From JBCBUE01 sp039818285 (GTDB lineage Bacteria; Planctomycetota; Phycisphaerae; Phycisphaerales; Phycisphaeraceae): 64,000 bases of DNA. The notes under the pieces are model-generated. The model did not search any database and had not been told where the DNA came from. It was given only the letters and a program-made list of their open reading frames with translations. The DNA is taken from contig JBCBUE010000008.1 in assembly GCA_039818285.1 (NCBI GenBank), positions 17,672 through 81,671 of the forward strand. The letters are read 5' to 3'. Below, piece by piece: positions 33,930 to 42,999 of the stretch. The translations under genes and the position numbers were made by a program. Position 1 is the first letter of the stretch; the number at the start of each line of letters is the position of its first letter.

Positions 33930-34601
33930 TTATTGCACGCCCGGCCCGGCCAGGCCCTGCATCGGCTTGAGCCAGAACGTCAGCGGCTTCTCGGTCGGCT
34001 CGGCCTGCCCGATCTCCGTCCACCCTAGGCGGGTCACCAGGTCGTCGCGACGCCGATACCCCATCGATCGCCACCACGCATCGAGCTCGCGATGCCCCGC
34101 CGGCCGGCGCGGGTCGTCGGCCGGCCGATCGACCCCGCAGAACGCGAACCACAAAAACCCCGCCCCGCCGGCCGCCCGCCGCCGCTCGTCCAGCCGGCGC
34201 CCGTAGCCCTCGCGCCGATCGAAGAACACCCGCCCGACGCCCCGCCCCCGGTACTCGGGCAGCAGGACCGACTCGGCCAAGTAGAACACCGACCCCACGT
34301 CGATCCCGGCCTGCTCGAACGGGGCGCGGAACTCGGCGTGTTCATCCGCCAAAGGCATCGCCGTCGACGCCCCCACCACCCGCCCGTCCGCCGCCTCGTC
34401 GATCGCCAGCACCACCAACGCCTCGTTCGACGACGCGATCGCCGACAGATACGCAAGCTCCTCCACCTCGTCCCCGTCGTACAGGTACGGCCACTCGGCG
34501 AACACCGCCAGCCTCAGCCGCGCGAGGTCGTCTACGTATCGGCGGATCGCCCCGCCGACGACTTCGCGGCATGCGATGCCCTTGAGGCGTTCATCCGCCA
34601 T
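33930..34601 (-). CDS. GNAT family N-acetyltransferase
   Basis: A 223-residue protein with the GNAT fold. Strand 4 and the acetyl-CoA loop read FYLAESVLLPEYRGRGVGRVFFDRR, close to the canonical Q/RxxGxG/A motif. The C-terminal part contains LDAWWRSMGYRRRDDLVTRL, another typical GNAT element. The acceptor cannot be guessed. The ATG at 34601 begins the protein; the frame remains open upstream only as antisense noise in ppk2. It follows ppk2 by 35 bases on the same strand. Confidence 0.85.
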   Translation of the reverse strand: MADERLKGIACREVVGGAIRRYVDDLARLRLAVFAEWPYLYDGDEVEELAYLSAIASSNEALVVLAIDEAADGRVVGASTAMPLADEHAEFRAPFEQAGIDVGSVFYLAESVLLPEYRGRGVGRVFFDRREGYGRRLDERRRAAGGAGFLWFAFCGVDRPADDPRRPAGHRELDAWWRSMGYRRRDDLVTRLGWTEIGQAEPTEKPLTFWLKPMQGLAGPGVQ

Positions 34602-34636
34602 GCGCGAACGGTAGCACCTCAAGGCCGCGACGGGTT

Positions 34637-35626
34637 TCAATACACCTCGGGCACGAACGTCTGCTCGTCCATCGGAGGACGGACGTAGCCCTTGTTGATC
34701 TGCCGCGGGGGCAGCTCGATCGGCGGGGGCGTGAGGTCCTCGTACGGGACGAGGCTGAGGATGTGGTGGATGACGTTGAGGCGGGCGCGCTTTTTGACCG
34801 TCGAATTCACGACGTGCCACGGGGCCTGTTTGATGTCGGTGTGGGCGAACATCGTGTCCTTGGCCATCGAGTACTCGACCCACTTGGATCGGGACTTGAG
34901 GTCCATCGGGCTGAGCTTCCAGCGCTTGGTCGGGTCCTCGATGCGGTCCTGGAACCGACGCTCCTGCTCCTCGTCGCTGACGCTGAACCAGTACTTGATG
35001 AGCTTGATGCCGCTTCGCACGAGCATCCGCTCGAACTGAGGGCAGGAGCGCATGAACTGCTGGTACTCGTCCTGGGAGCAGAAGCCCATCACCTTCTCGA
35101 CGCCGGCGCGGTTGTACCAGGAGCGGTCGAAGAGGATCAGCTCGCCGGCGGCGGGGAGGTGCTGGACGTATCGCTGGAAGTACCACTGGGTCTTCTCGCG
35201 CTCGGTCGGGGCGGGGAGCGCGACGACCTTGACCACGCGCGGGCTGCAGCACTCGGTGATGCGTTTGATCGCCCCGCCCTTGCCGGCGGCGTCGCGGCCC
35301 TCGAAGAGGATGACCGCGCGGTAGCCGGTTGCCTTGATCCACTGCTGCATCTTGACCAGCTCGATCTGCAGGCGGGCGAGCTCTTTCTTGTAAGTCTTGT
35401 TGTCGAGAGTCCGGTGGGGCGGATCGGCGTCGACGGGCGGCCTCGGGATGGCGGGGAGCGAAGGCGAAAGGGATTCGGGGGCGGGGTCGGCGTGGCCGTT
35501 GTGCTCGGCGGCGGCCTCGATGGCGGCGACCTCGGCGGGGGGGCCTTCGGGGGCGTCGGCCTTGTTCTTGGCCTTGCCGCCCTTCTTGCCCTTGCCGGTC
35601 TTTTTCTTGTCCTTGGTCTTCGACAT
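34637..35626 (-). CDS. ppk2: Polyphosphate kinase 2
   Basis: A 329-residue PPK2-family kinase that moves phosphate between polyphosphate and nucleoside phosphates. After a Lys-rich and Ala/Pro-rich leader of about 70 residues, the conserved core begins. Walker A is GRDAAGKGG at 110-118, Walker B is ILFDRSWYNRAGVE around Asp167, and DIKQAPWHVVNS and KRARLNVIHHIL come later. The single-domain length fits class I enzymes that make GTP or ATP from polyphosphate, although class cannot be proven. It sits opposite the ArsR gene. In this window the phosphate theme also includes phoBRU, a porin and betaine-lipid genes. Confidence 0.93.
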   Translation of the reverse strand: MSKTKDKKKTGKGKKGGKAKNKADAPEGPPAEVAAIEAAAEHNGHADPAPESLSPSLPAIPRPPVDADPPHRTLDNKTYKKELARLQIELVKMQQWIKATGYRAVILFEGRDAAGKGGAIKRITECCSPRVVKVVALPAPTEREKTQWYFQRYVQHLPAAGELILFDRSWYNRAGVEKVMGFCSQDEYQQFMRSCPQFERMLVRSGIKLIKYWFSVSDEEQERRFQDRIEDPTKRWKLSPMDLKSRSKWVEYSMAKDTMFAHTDIKQAPWHVVNSTVKKRARLNVIHHILSLVPYEDLTPPPIELPPRQINKGYVRPPMDEQTFVPEVY

Positions 35627-35766
35627 CGCTGAACCCGTGCGTGAGGAGAGGCGAGCAGGCACCGGGCGATCCCGCGGTCTTAACCCGCAGTATGCCCCTC
35701 AACGACGCGATCCACAAACCCCATTCGCCGCCCCAGAACGGCTTGACAGCGGCGGAGCGGGCGACA

Positions 35767-35790
35767 ATACTTAACTATATGGTTAAGTAT
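35767..35790. promoter_or_regulatory. Probable ArsR operator spanning its own start codon
   Basis: ATACTTAAC (35767-35775) and GTTAAGTAT (35782-35790) form a perfect 9-base inverted repeat around a six-base centre. The centre ends with the ATG of the ArsR-type gene (35779-35781), so one operator arm encodes its first residues. The AT-rich palindrome stands out in this GC-rich DNA. Binding by the ArsR protein is inferred from position and symmetry. Confidence 0.7.
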
Positions 35791-36225
35791 ATCGGTCCGC
35801 CGATCGCCGAGCTCGACCGCGGTTACGCGGCGCTGGGGGACCCCACCCGCCGCGATATCGTCGCCCGGCTGGCCGAGCGCGACGGGCAGCGCGTCACCGA
35901 CCTGGCCGCGCCGTACTCGGATCGCATGTCGCTCCCGGCCGTCAGCAAGCACCTGCGCGTGCTCGAGTCAGCGGGGCTGATCGAGCAGCGCAAGAGCGGC
36001 CGAACCCGGCACTGCCACCTCCGCGCCCAGCGCGTCCGCGACCTCTCGGATTGGCTCAACCGCTATCGCGCGTTCTGGACCGGCAAGCTCGACGCGCTGG
36101 CCGCCTACGCCGAGGCCAGACCCGAGCCCGCCGACCGCGGGGACGCCAAAGCTCCCCCCGCCAAGCCGGCGACCGAGTCCGAACCCCCTGTCCAACGGCC
36201 CCCGCTGCCCGATTACCTCCTCTAA
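35779..36225 (+). CDS. ArsR-family transcriptional regulator
   Basis: A 148-residue winged-helix regulator. The winged helix-turn-helix covers about residues 15-95 (LDRGYAALGDPTRRDIVARL, then SLPAVSKHLRVLESAGLIEQR and RTRHCHL). No metal-binding Cys pair in helix 3 is seen, so it is not a classical metal sensor. The C terminus is a Pro-rich tail. The next gene, 17 bases on, encodes an SRPBCC protein, a very common partner of this ArsR subgroup. The start ATG lies inside a palindrome, which suggests autorepression. Confidence 0.9.
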   Translation: MVKYIGPPIAELDRGYAALGDPTRRDIVARLAERDGQRVTDLAAPYSDRMSLPAVSKHLRVLESAGLIEQRKSGRTRHCHLRAQRVRDLSDWLNRYRAFWTGKLDALAAYAEARPEPADRGDAKAPPAKPATESEPPVQRPPLPDYLL

Positions 36226-36242
36226 ACCCCGGAGATCGTCCC

Positions 36243-36776
36243 ATGTCTCAGCCCGCCACCTTGGCCGACCTGCCGCCCGCCCCCGCCAACGCGATCCGCC
36301 TCAACAAGCTGGTCCGCGCGCCCCGAGAGCGTGTCTATCAGCTGTGGACCGATCCGGTCGCCTTCCCCAAGTGGTTCGCACCCGGCCCCAACACCGCCTG
36401 CAGAGACGTGACCATGGACGTCCGCGTCGGCGGAGCCTTCCGCTTCGCCATGAACGACGGCAGCAAGGACCACGTCGGCATCGGCGCGTACACCGTGGTC
36501 GATCCACCGAACACGCTGGCGTTCACCTGGTCCTGGGAAGGGATGCCCGACTTCGGCGGCGACTCGCTGGTCACGATCCGCTTCTTCGACGCGGCCAACC
36601 CGCACGACGACGGGCCGGGCACGGAGGTCGTTCTCACCCACGAGCGCCTCGACTCGGCCGTCGAGCGCAGCGAACACACCGGCGGCTGGTGGGACACGCT
36701 GCGAGCGCTGGGCTACTTCGCTCGCGGCGTCGACCCGCGCGAGGCGATGTACGGCCAGCCGACCGCCTCGGTTTGA
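36243..36776 (+). CDS. SRPBCC (AHSA1-like) domain protein
   Basis: A 177-residue START/Bet v1-like protein of the activator-of-Hsp90-ATPase-related group. The opening RAPRERVYQLWTDPVAFPKWF and the later GGAFRFAMNDGSKDHVG and THERLDSAVERSEHTGGWWDTL are family marks. The fold has a hydrophobic cavity for lipids, polyketides or small aromatics; the ligand is unknown. It forms a tight two-gene unit with the ArsR regulator, so its expression should follow that repressor. Confidence 0.9.
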   Translation: MSQPATLADLPPAPANAIRLNKLVRAPRERVYQLWTDPVAFPKWFAPGPNTACRDVTMDVRVGGAFRFAMNDGSKDHVGIGAYTVVDPPNTLAFTWSWEGMPDFGGDSLVTIRFFDAANPHDDGPGTEVVLTHERLDSAVERSEHTGGWWDTLRALGYFARGVDPREAMYGQPTASV

Positions 36777-36846
36777 TCGGTGAGATCACTGCGTCCAGTC
36801 CGACTTGGACACCCCCGCCGGCGCTCCCCGCGCCGTGCAGGTGGTC

Positions 36847-37278
36847 TCACCCGGCCGGCAACAGCATGCAGAACCGGCTGAGGATCTCCATCTCCAGGGG
36901 CGTGCCGTCGTCCATGCACAGCCCGCGGCCGGCGAGCCGGACCAGCTCGTCGAGCTTGGCGCGGTCCGCGCTGCCGTGGCGGGTCAGGTCCAACAGGCCC
37001 ATGTCCCAGTCGCCGAACAGCCGACGGTCGATCGGCTCGTCGAGGAGCACACGCACGTCGCGGTGGCGCGGGTCGGCGCTGATCGTCTCGAACAGCCGAT
37101 GCACATCGGCTTCGTCGCCCTCGAGCAGCTGAACGAACTGCCCGGCGCTGTAGAACAGCACGCCGGTGATCAACGCCTTGCGGTTGTTGTACGACGAGAC
37201 CGAGTGGATGGTCTCCAGGTCTTCCGTGGACATCGGCCCGATCGCTTCGCTGACGTAGAGCAGGTGCGTAAGCGCCAT
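36847..37278 (-). CDS. Short BLUF-domain blue-light sensor
   Basis: A 143-residue protein made almost entirely of a BLUF domain, which binds FAD and senses blue light. The flavin-network residues align: Tyr8 (HLLYVSEA), Asn32 (NNRKALITG) and Gln50 (FVQLLEG), with a Trp in FGDWDMGLL where AppA has its switch Trp. There is no attached output domain, so it must act through partner proteins. The C terminus (about 95-143) is helical, as in other short BLUF proteins. No obvious partner is adjacent. The ATG at 37278 begins the conserved domain. Confidence 0.9.
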   Translation of the reverse strand: MALTHLLYVSEAIGPMSTEDLETIHSVSSYNNRKALITGVLFYSAGQFVQLLEGDEADVHRLFETISADPRHRDVRVLLDEPIDRRLFGDWDMGLLDLTRHGSADRAKLDELVRLAGRGLCMDDGTPLEMEILSRFCMLLPAG

Positions 37279-37434
37279 GGTTTGCCTTGCCTCGAAGACC
37301 GATTTCATGATACCGCTGACACGAGCGATGCCGCGTGGATCCCGGCCGCAAAAGGGTAAGTCCCAAGTCGTCTCCCCCGGACGGCGTAGGTCAATGGCTG
37401 GATCTCGTCGGCTGAGGGCGGCTAAAGTCGAGCC

Positions 37435-37785
37435 GTGCCGAGCGATCGCCCCACCGCCTGCGAACTCTGCCGCCGCGAGGCGGTGGTGACGACCAAGCAC
37501 CACCTGATCCCCGTGGCCCGACACAACAAGCCGCGCACCCGCCGTCAGCACGACAGGGCCGAGTTCAACACCCGCGTCGCGTGGCTGTGCAAGCCCTGCC
37601 ACAAGACGGTGCACGCGACGCTGACCGAGCAGGAACTCGCCGAGCACTACCACACGGTCGAACGGCTCGCGGCGCACGACGACATCGCGCGTTTCGTGGC
37701 GTTCGTCCGCAAGCAGCCAGCCAACGCGCACGTCGTCGTTCGCCGCTCGAACGGCAAGACGGTCGGCAACGCCCGTCGTACGTGA
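37435..37785 (+). CDS. Small HNH-like zinc protein
   Basis: A 116-residue protein with CELCRREAVVTTKHHLIPV followed by AWLCKPCHKTVHA. The two CxxC pairs and the HH/H residues match the zinc-bound HNH-type fold. A short helical tail follows (LTEQELAEHYHTVERLAAH). Stand-alone proteins of this type are widespread in bacteria; nuclease activity is assumed rather than shown. It starts at GTG. It is convergent to cydB, with 13 bases between stops. Confidence 0.75.
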   Translation: MPSDRPTACELCRREAVVTTKHHLIPVARHNKPRTRRQHDRAEFNTRVAWLCKPCHKTVHATLTEQELAEHYHTVERLAAHDDIARFVAFVRKQPANAHVVVRRSNGKTVGNARRT

Positions 37786-37798
37786 ACTCTCTGGAAGC

Positions 37799-38860
37799 TC
37801 AGTAGCTGTGATCGTCCAGCTTGACCTTGCCGCGGAAGGTCCAGTAGATGACGCCGGTGTAGGCCAGCACGCAGGGCATGCCCAGGACGGCGATCAGCAG
37901 CATGATGCCCAGGGTCGTGGTGCTGCTGGCGGCGTTGAGGATCGTCATCCCGTTCTTGGGGTCGTTGCTGGCGGGGATGATGAAGGGGTAGAGGGCGGTG
38001 ATGAACAGAAAGACGAACGCCGCGATCGTGCAGGCGCTGGAGACAAAGGCGTAGCCCTCGGCCCGCTTGAACATGGCCCGGGGGATGTTCAGGATCGCCA
38101 GCAGGTTCAGGGCGGGCACGACCCAGAGGATCGGCATGGCGTCGAGCGTCTGCGTGGCGCGGGGAAGGGCGAAGAACGTCCAGATCGTGACCACGAGGTA
38201 GAACGCAGCGAAGACGAAGAACAGCCGCCAGATGACGGGGCGCAGGCTCTCCTGAAAGTCGCCCTCGGTCTTGAGGTACAGGTAGATCGCGCCGTGCATG
38301 GCGAAGGCGGCGACGCCCATCATGCCGACGACGATCGCATACGGATTGAGCAGGCCGAGGAACGTGCCGGCGAATTCGTGCTGCGTATCGAGCGGGATGC
38401 CGAGCATCATGTTGCCCACCGCGACGCCGAACAGCAGCGTCGCCAGCACCGAGCCGAGGAAGAACGCCCCGTCCCACACCCTCCGCCACCGCGGGCTCTC
38501 GACCTTGCTGCGGAACTCAAGGCTGACGGCTCGCAGGATCAGCGACACGAGCAAGAGCATGAAGGCGTTGTAAAACCCCGAGAACACGGTCGCGTAGGCC
38601 TCGGGGAAGGCGGCGAACAGCGCCCCGCCGAAGGTGACCAGCCACACCTCGTTGCCGTCCCACAGCGGGCCGATGCTGTTCATCAGCAGCCGCTTCTCGC
38701 GGTCGTTGCGAGCGACGAAGGGGTGCAGGATGCCGACGCCGAGGTCGAAGCCGTCGAGGATGGCGTACCCGATGAGCAGCACGGCCAGCAGCACGAACCA
38801 GATGATCGCCAGCCACTCGTGGGTCGTCGTGAACGCGAGGGTCGCCAGGTCGGGCGTCAC
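37799..38860 (-). CDS. cydB: Cytochrome bd oxidase subunit II
   Basis: CydB, 353 residues with eight or nine membrane helices, is the second subunit of the cytochrome bd quinol oxidase that reduces oxygen to water with high affinity in the inner membrane. Family features include the first helix segment LIGYAILDGFDLGVGILHPF, NSIGPLWDGNEVWLVTFGGALFAAFP and SLEFRSK. The start is GTG (complement of 38858-38860), overlapping the cydA stop by 4 bases. No cydX-like small gene was found after it. Confidence 0.95.
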   Translation of the reverse strand: MTPDLATLAFTTTHEWLAIIWFVLLAVLLIGYAILDGFDLGVGILHPFVARNDREKRLLMNSIGPLWDGNEVWLVTFGGALFAAFPEAYATVFSGFYNAFMLLLVSLILRAVSLEFRSKVESPRWRRVWDGAFFLGSVLATLLFGVAVGNMMLGIPLDTQHEFAGTFLGLLNPYAIVVGMMGVAAFAMHGAIYLYLKTEGDFQESLRPVIWRLFFVFAAFYLVVTIWTFFALPRATQTLDAMPILWVVPALNLLAILNIPRAMFKRAEGYAFVSSACTIAAFVFLFITALYPFIIPASNDPKNGMTILNAASSTTTLGIMLLIAVLGMPCVLAYTGVIYWTFRGKVKLDDHSY

Positions 38861-40539
38861 GCAGCGCCTCCCTGCGTGGCGGTCTGGCCCGGCGTCTCAG
38901 AGGTGTCGGATGGGTCGGAGCCGTCACCGGCGTCGGCCATGCGCTGGCCGGGCGTGGTGCGCGCGGCGCCGAAGAGGCCCCACGGGTGGCCCTCGCCGAA
39001 GCCCTCGTCCGGCGGCTCGGGGCCGTGCTGGATCTTCTTGTTCAGCAGGAAGATCCACACCGCCCCCAGCAGGATGTAAATGCAGAGGAACATGACGATC
39101 GAGAAGCCGACCTGCTCGGCGGCGACGACCTGGCTGACGCCGTCGCTGGTGCGCAGGCCGACCGACCGCGTGAACTCGGTGCCGTCGGCCATCGTGGCCG
39201 TGGCCGTCTCGTACTGCAGGTAGCCCTGCTCGTTGAACACCGGCTTGCCCGCGTCGTCCCGCAAGACCGGCGGGTGCACCACCCACGGCTGGCGCCCGAC
39301 CTCCGCGGCGATCCAGCCGATCTGGTTCGCGACCAATGCCAGCAGCACGCTGACGACGTAGACCCACATCAGCCACCGCTTCTCGAACAGCGTCCCCCGC
39401 CACATCCAGTAGCAGCTCAACAACGTGAGCCCTACGAAGAAGACCCCGATGCCGACCATGATCCGCCACGACCAGAAGGTGATGATGAGGTTCGGGCGGT
39501 CCTCGGGGGCGATCGAGTCCAGCCCGATCACGGGCTCGGAGAACGTGAAGTCGTCGTACGCGAGGAAGCTGAGCCCGCCGGGAATGGCGACGCGGAAGTG
39601 GACGGTCTCGTTCTTGGGGTCGGGGATGCCGAAGATGGTGAGCGGGGCCGGGCCCTCGCTGTCCCAGTGGTTCTCGAAGGCAGCGAGCTTGGCGGGCTGG
39701 TTGTGCACGACGGCCTGGGCCTGGAAGTGCCCTGAGACCGAGATCGCCAGGCAGCTGACCGTCGCAAACACCAGGGCGCCGCGAAAGCTGCGCTTGGCGA
39801 AGTCGACGTGCTTGTTCTTGATGATGTACCAGGCGCTGATGCTCAGGATGAAGAACGCGCCCATGATGAAGCAACCGAGCAGCACGTGCGTCAGCCGGTC
39901 CATCGCGGACGGATTAAAGACGAGCGCCCAGAAGTCGGTGATCTCGGCCCGCATCACGGGCGTGCCGTCTTCGAGGAACCACGGCTGGGTCATGACGTTG
40001 CCCGCGGCGTCGCGGACGGGGTGGCCGGCGGCGTCCTCGACGACCTGCTGCATCTGCACCAGGTGCGAGCCCGCGGGCGTCTGCATCCACGAGTTGGCGA
40101 CCACGATCCAGATCGACGAGAAGATCGAACCCAGCGCCACCATGCACGTCGAGAAGAAGTGCATCTTGGGCCCGACGCGGTTCCAGCCGAACACCAGCAC
40201 CGCCAGGAAGCCGGACTCGAGGAAGAAGGCGAAGATCCCCTCGGCCGCGAGCGCCGAGCCGAACACGTCGCCCACGAACCGCGAATACGCCGCCCAGTTC
40301 GTGCCGAACTGGAACTCCATCACGATGCCCGACGCAACGCCCATCGCGAAGTTCAGCGCGAACACCTTGGTCCAGAACTTCTGCGCCTGGCGATAGGCGG
40401 GGTCCTTGGTCCGCAGGTACGCCGCGCCCAGGTAGACCAGCACCACGCCCATGCCGATGGTCAACGGCGGGAAGAGGTAATGGAACATCACCGTCAGCGC
40501 GAACTGGATGCGGCTGAGGATGACGACGTCGAGTTCCAC
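38857..40539 (-). CDS. cydA: Cytochrome bd oxidase subunit I
   Basis: CydA, 560 residues, binds the three hemes of cytochrome bd and oxidises quinol. The conserved start ELDVVILSRIQFALTVMFHYLF contains the heme b595 His (His20 here), and GLTLLSCYWMW with NQIGWIAAEVGRQPW covers the Q-loop end and its conserved region. A periplasmic loop near 170-200 is larger than usual, and the C-terminal tail is hydrophilic and Asp/Gly rich. The GTG at 40539 matches the family N terminus; ATGs at 40584 and 40608 would add leaders with no conserved sequence. cydB follows with a GTGA overlap. Confidence 0.94.
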   Translation of the reverse strand: MELDVVILSRIQFALTVMFHYLFPPLTIGMGVVLVYLGAAYLRTKDPAYRQAQKFWTKVFALNFAMGVASGIVMEFQFGTNWAAYSRFVGDVFGSALAAEGIFAFFLESGFLAVLVFGWNRVGPKMHFFSTCMVALGSIFSSIWIVVANSWMQTPAGSHLVQMQQVVEDAAGHPVRDAAGNVMTQPWFLEDGTPVMRAEITDFWALVFNPSAMDRLTHVLLGCFIMGAFFILSISAWYIIKNKHVDFAKRSFRGALVFATVSCLAISVSGHFQAQAVVHNQPAKLAAFENHWDSEGPAPLTIFGIPDPKNETVHFRVAIPGGLSFLAYDDFTFSEPVIGLDSIAPEDRPNLIITFWSWRIMVGIGVFFVGLTLLSCYWMWRGTLFEKRWLMWVYVVSVLLALVANQIGWIAAEVGRQPWVVHPPVLRDDAGKPVFNEQGYLQYETATATMADGTEFTRSVGLRTSDGVSQVVAAEQVGFSIVMFLCIYILLGAVWIFLLNKKIQHGPEPPDEGFGEGHPWGLFGAARTTPGQRMADAGDGSDPSDTSETPGQTATQGGAA

Positions 40540-40694
40540 CGGCAGGCCTCGCTCTCTCGCGGTCGAAGCGACCTCGCCCACCATGATCCCGTCGGCGGCG
40601 TGTGTCAACCGCGCGGCGGTGGCGCTCGGTCACGCGACGCGCCCCGATCGCGACTCGTTCTCATCGGTCTTCGAGCGCTAGCCGCCGACGATCG

Positions 40695-42566
40695 TCACTG
40701 CGCGCGCTGCAGTTGAGTCCAGCCGGCCGGCGCGCTGGAGCCGTTGGTCACCAGGAACCCGCCCTGGCCGTTAGAGAAGGCGTTGTTGAACCCGCCGGGC
40801 AGCTGCACGGCGTTGCCGTCGCCGGTGTTCCAGGTCTCGACCTCGCGGACGTACTCGATGAACTCGCGCTGACCACGGTCGCTGCTGACTTGTCGGTTCT
40901 GGTTGATCTGGTTGTAGATGTCGTTGATCTCTTGGCTGGTCTGGGCGTTGATCTGGCTGATCTTCCGCGAGGTATTGATGCGGTCCTGGCTGATGTTGCG
41001 GTTGGTTTTCATCGCCTTGGCTTGTAGTTCGGCACGCATCTGAAACCACTGCGGGGTCATCTGTACCGAGTTCGCCACGACCATCATCATCGGCAATTGC
41101 TCTTCCAGCGAGACGCCCCGCGGGGCACGGAACGACATCGCCGGGTCGATCCACCACGTCGTGCTCTCGCTGGGCCCGAAACCGACGTCCGAGACGTTGT
41201 AGACGAAGCCCGCGCCCAGGCCGATCATCTCGCGCCACGACTGGCCGTCCTGGTCGTACGTCACGTCGAAGGTCAGGAACGACGTGTCGGCCGAGCTCTG
41301 CATGTTGAGCCCCGAAGCGCGGTTCTGCTGGTTCAAGGCGTTGAGCTGCTGCACCAGCGGCTGCAACTGCCGCTTCATAAACGTGGTCAGGACCGGCTCG
41401 ATCTCCTGCTTGGTCACGCGGATGTTCGTGGCGCCCGGCCGGTGCGCGGGCAGGACGAGTTCCGTGACAAACCGCGTCCATTCTTCCGGCGAACGAGGCA
41501 TGAACACGACCTGATACCCGTCGTCGACCTGCCCTTGCTGCGGCTGAGGCATGTTGAGCCCGGGCGGGTGACGCTTGTCCACGGCCACGCCGCTGGGCAT
41601 CAGGTGCAACTGCTGACCCTTCGGACCGGTGACCTTGAGGTCCACGCTGGGCATCGTGGCGTAGAGCTGCGGCGGGAACCAGAACGCCCCGCCCTCGACC
41701 CGCCAGCCATCGGGGACCAGCAGCGTGTGCGACGGGTTGTTCCGCCACTTCGCGTCGCTGAGCGTCGCCTGCTGGAAGAGCATCTGATCCGCCGCCGCCG
41801 CGGGCGGGTTGCCGGTGGCGACGGCGGGCGGGTTCGGTGTCGTGCCACGCGACTGAGGCCGATCCGCGCCGGCGCCTCCATCGGGGTTGGTCGGCTCGTT
41901 GGGTTGCTGCCGCTGTTCCTCGCGCTGTCGACGCTGGGCCTCGCTGAAGGCGACGATCTTGTCGATCGTCTCGCGCACCTCGACCTGCTTCGCGTTGATC
42001 GCTCGCGCCTGCTCTTCGCGATGGCGCCAACCGGCGATGTTCTGCTGGGCGATCTCGTTGCCGTTCTCGGCGGCGACCTGCATCATCGCGGCGCCCTCGA
42101 TGTAGTCAGCGTCGGTCTGGGCGTCGTTCATCATCGCGGCGCCGTAAGCCAGCTGGGCGAACGAGTTGTCGAGGTAAGCCCCGCGCCGCAGCAGGTCCAA
42201 CGCCAGCTCCATGTCCTGCTCGACGCCGACGCCGTCGCGGTGCAAGACGCCCAGGTTCGTCAACGCAGCGGGGTAGTTCTGGTTGGCGGCCTGGGCGTAC
42301 CACTGCGCCGCGCGCAGGCCGTCAACCTCCGTGCCGCGCCCTCGGTGATACATGAGCCCGGCCATGTACTGCGCTTCGGGGTCGCCCGTCTGGCCGATCT
42401 GCTCGAAAATCGGCAACGCCGTCGCAAAATCCCCCGCGCCGTAGGCGTCGTACGCGCGTTCCAGATCGTTGCCGCCGGCAAGACCCGCCAGCCCAAGCAC
42501 CGCGGCCAGAGCGATCACTCGCATCGCCCGCATCGATCCGCACGCCCAGCGTCCAACTCGTTTCAT
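40695..42566 (-). CDS. Sel1-repeat exported protein
   Basis: A 623-residue exported protein. A signal peptide (about 16-31, IALAAVLGLAGLAGG) precedes Sel1/TPR-type helical repeats (residues ~35-185: GTEVDGLRAAQWYAQAAN, then GVGVEQDMELALDLLRRG). A Gln/Pro/Asn-rich linker near 215-260 follows. The remaining ~360 residues contain beta-rich segments and a coiled-coil-like Asn/Gln/Ile stretch (DRINTSRKISQINAQTSQ). Sel1 repeats mediate protein contacts; the C-terminal domain is not recognised. It stands alone, with no operon partner. Confidence 0.75.
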   Translation of the reverse strand: MKRVGRWACGSMRAMRVIALAAVLGLAGLAGGNDLERAYDAYGAGDFATALPIFEQIGQTGDPEAQYMAGLMYHRGRGTEVDGLRAAQWYAQAANQNYPAALTNLGVLHRDGVGVEQDMELALDLLRRGAYLDNSFAQLAYGAAMMNDAQTDADYIEGAAMMQVAAENGNEIAQQNIAGWRHREEQARAINAKQVEVRETIDKIVAFSEAQRRQREEQRQQPNEPTNPDGGAGADRPQSRGTTPNPPAVATGNPPAAAADQMLFQQATLSDAKWRNNPSHTLLVPDGWRVEGGAFWFPPQLYATMPSVDLKVTGPKGQQLHLMPSGVAVDKRHPPGLNMPQPQQGQVDDGYQVVFMPRSPEEWTRFVTELVLPAHRPGATNIRVTKQEIEPVLTTFMKRQLQPLVQQLNALNQQNRASGLNMQSSADTSFLTFDVTYDQDGQSWREMIGLGAGFVYNVSDVGFGPSESTTWWIDPAMSFRAPRGVSLEEQLPMMMVVANSVQMTPQWFQMRAELQAKAMKTNRNISQDRINTSRKISQINAQTSQEINDIYNQINQNRQVSSDRGQREFIEYVREVETWNTGDGNAVQLPGGFNNAFSNGQGGFLVTNGSSAPAGWTQLQRAQ

Positions 42567-42999
42567 CGCCCGCCTCCTGTGAAAGATGTGATCGTCCGGG
42601 CACTCTAACCGCGACGGGCCGAGCGTCCCAGCCCCGCTTCAGGCCGCCGCGGCGTCACACGACCGAACCCGTCTTTCTCGACCTCCGGCACGATCACGTC
42701 GTTGAACCCCGGCCCGGCGCGGCGTAGCCGGCATCCTGCGCCGCCCCCCGAAAGCCCAGCACGAGCGCAGCCGGGCAAACAACGCGAGACTCATTGCTTT
42801 CACGGAGTTCATGACCGGCGCTCCGAGGAGAAACCAAATTCAACGCGAGACCCAAACCCGGTAGCCGAGCGGGCCGCGGTGGAACAGATGGAACACGCGG
42901 GTGCGAGGCTCGGATCGTCGGATTAAAATCTGCCTCCCGCTCGATCGCTTGACGCGTCTTTTCTATCGGCCTTGATTCCAAGGCCCTCGGAGTTGCACG
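42567..42999. other. Intergenic stretch between divergent genes
   Basis: About 430 bases between the Sel1 gene and a symporter gene. It contains a direct repeat, CAACGCGAGAC, at 42780-42790 and again at 42841-42851. A TTGACG near 42952 could be a -35 element for the symporter, but no convincing -10 follows. Short open frames here have no protein-like features. Otherwise nothing is recognised. Confidence 0.4.

Noticed and set aside
34602..35717. Upstream extension of the GNAT frame through ppk2
   Set aside because: It is out of phase with ppk2 and made of Arg/Pro-rich translation; the GNAT domain starts at 34601.
42702..42926. Small open frame in the Sel1/symporter gap
   Set aside because: Composition is Arg/Pro-rich with no start signal and no recognisable domain.
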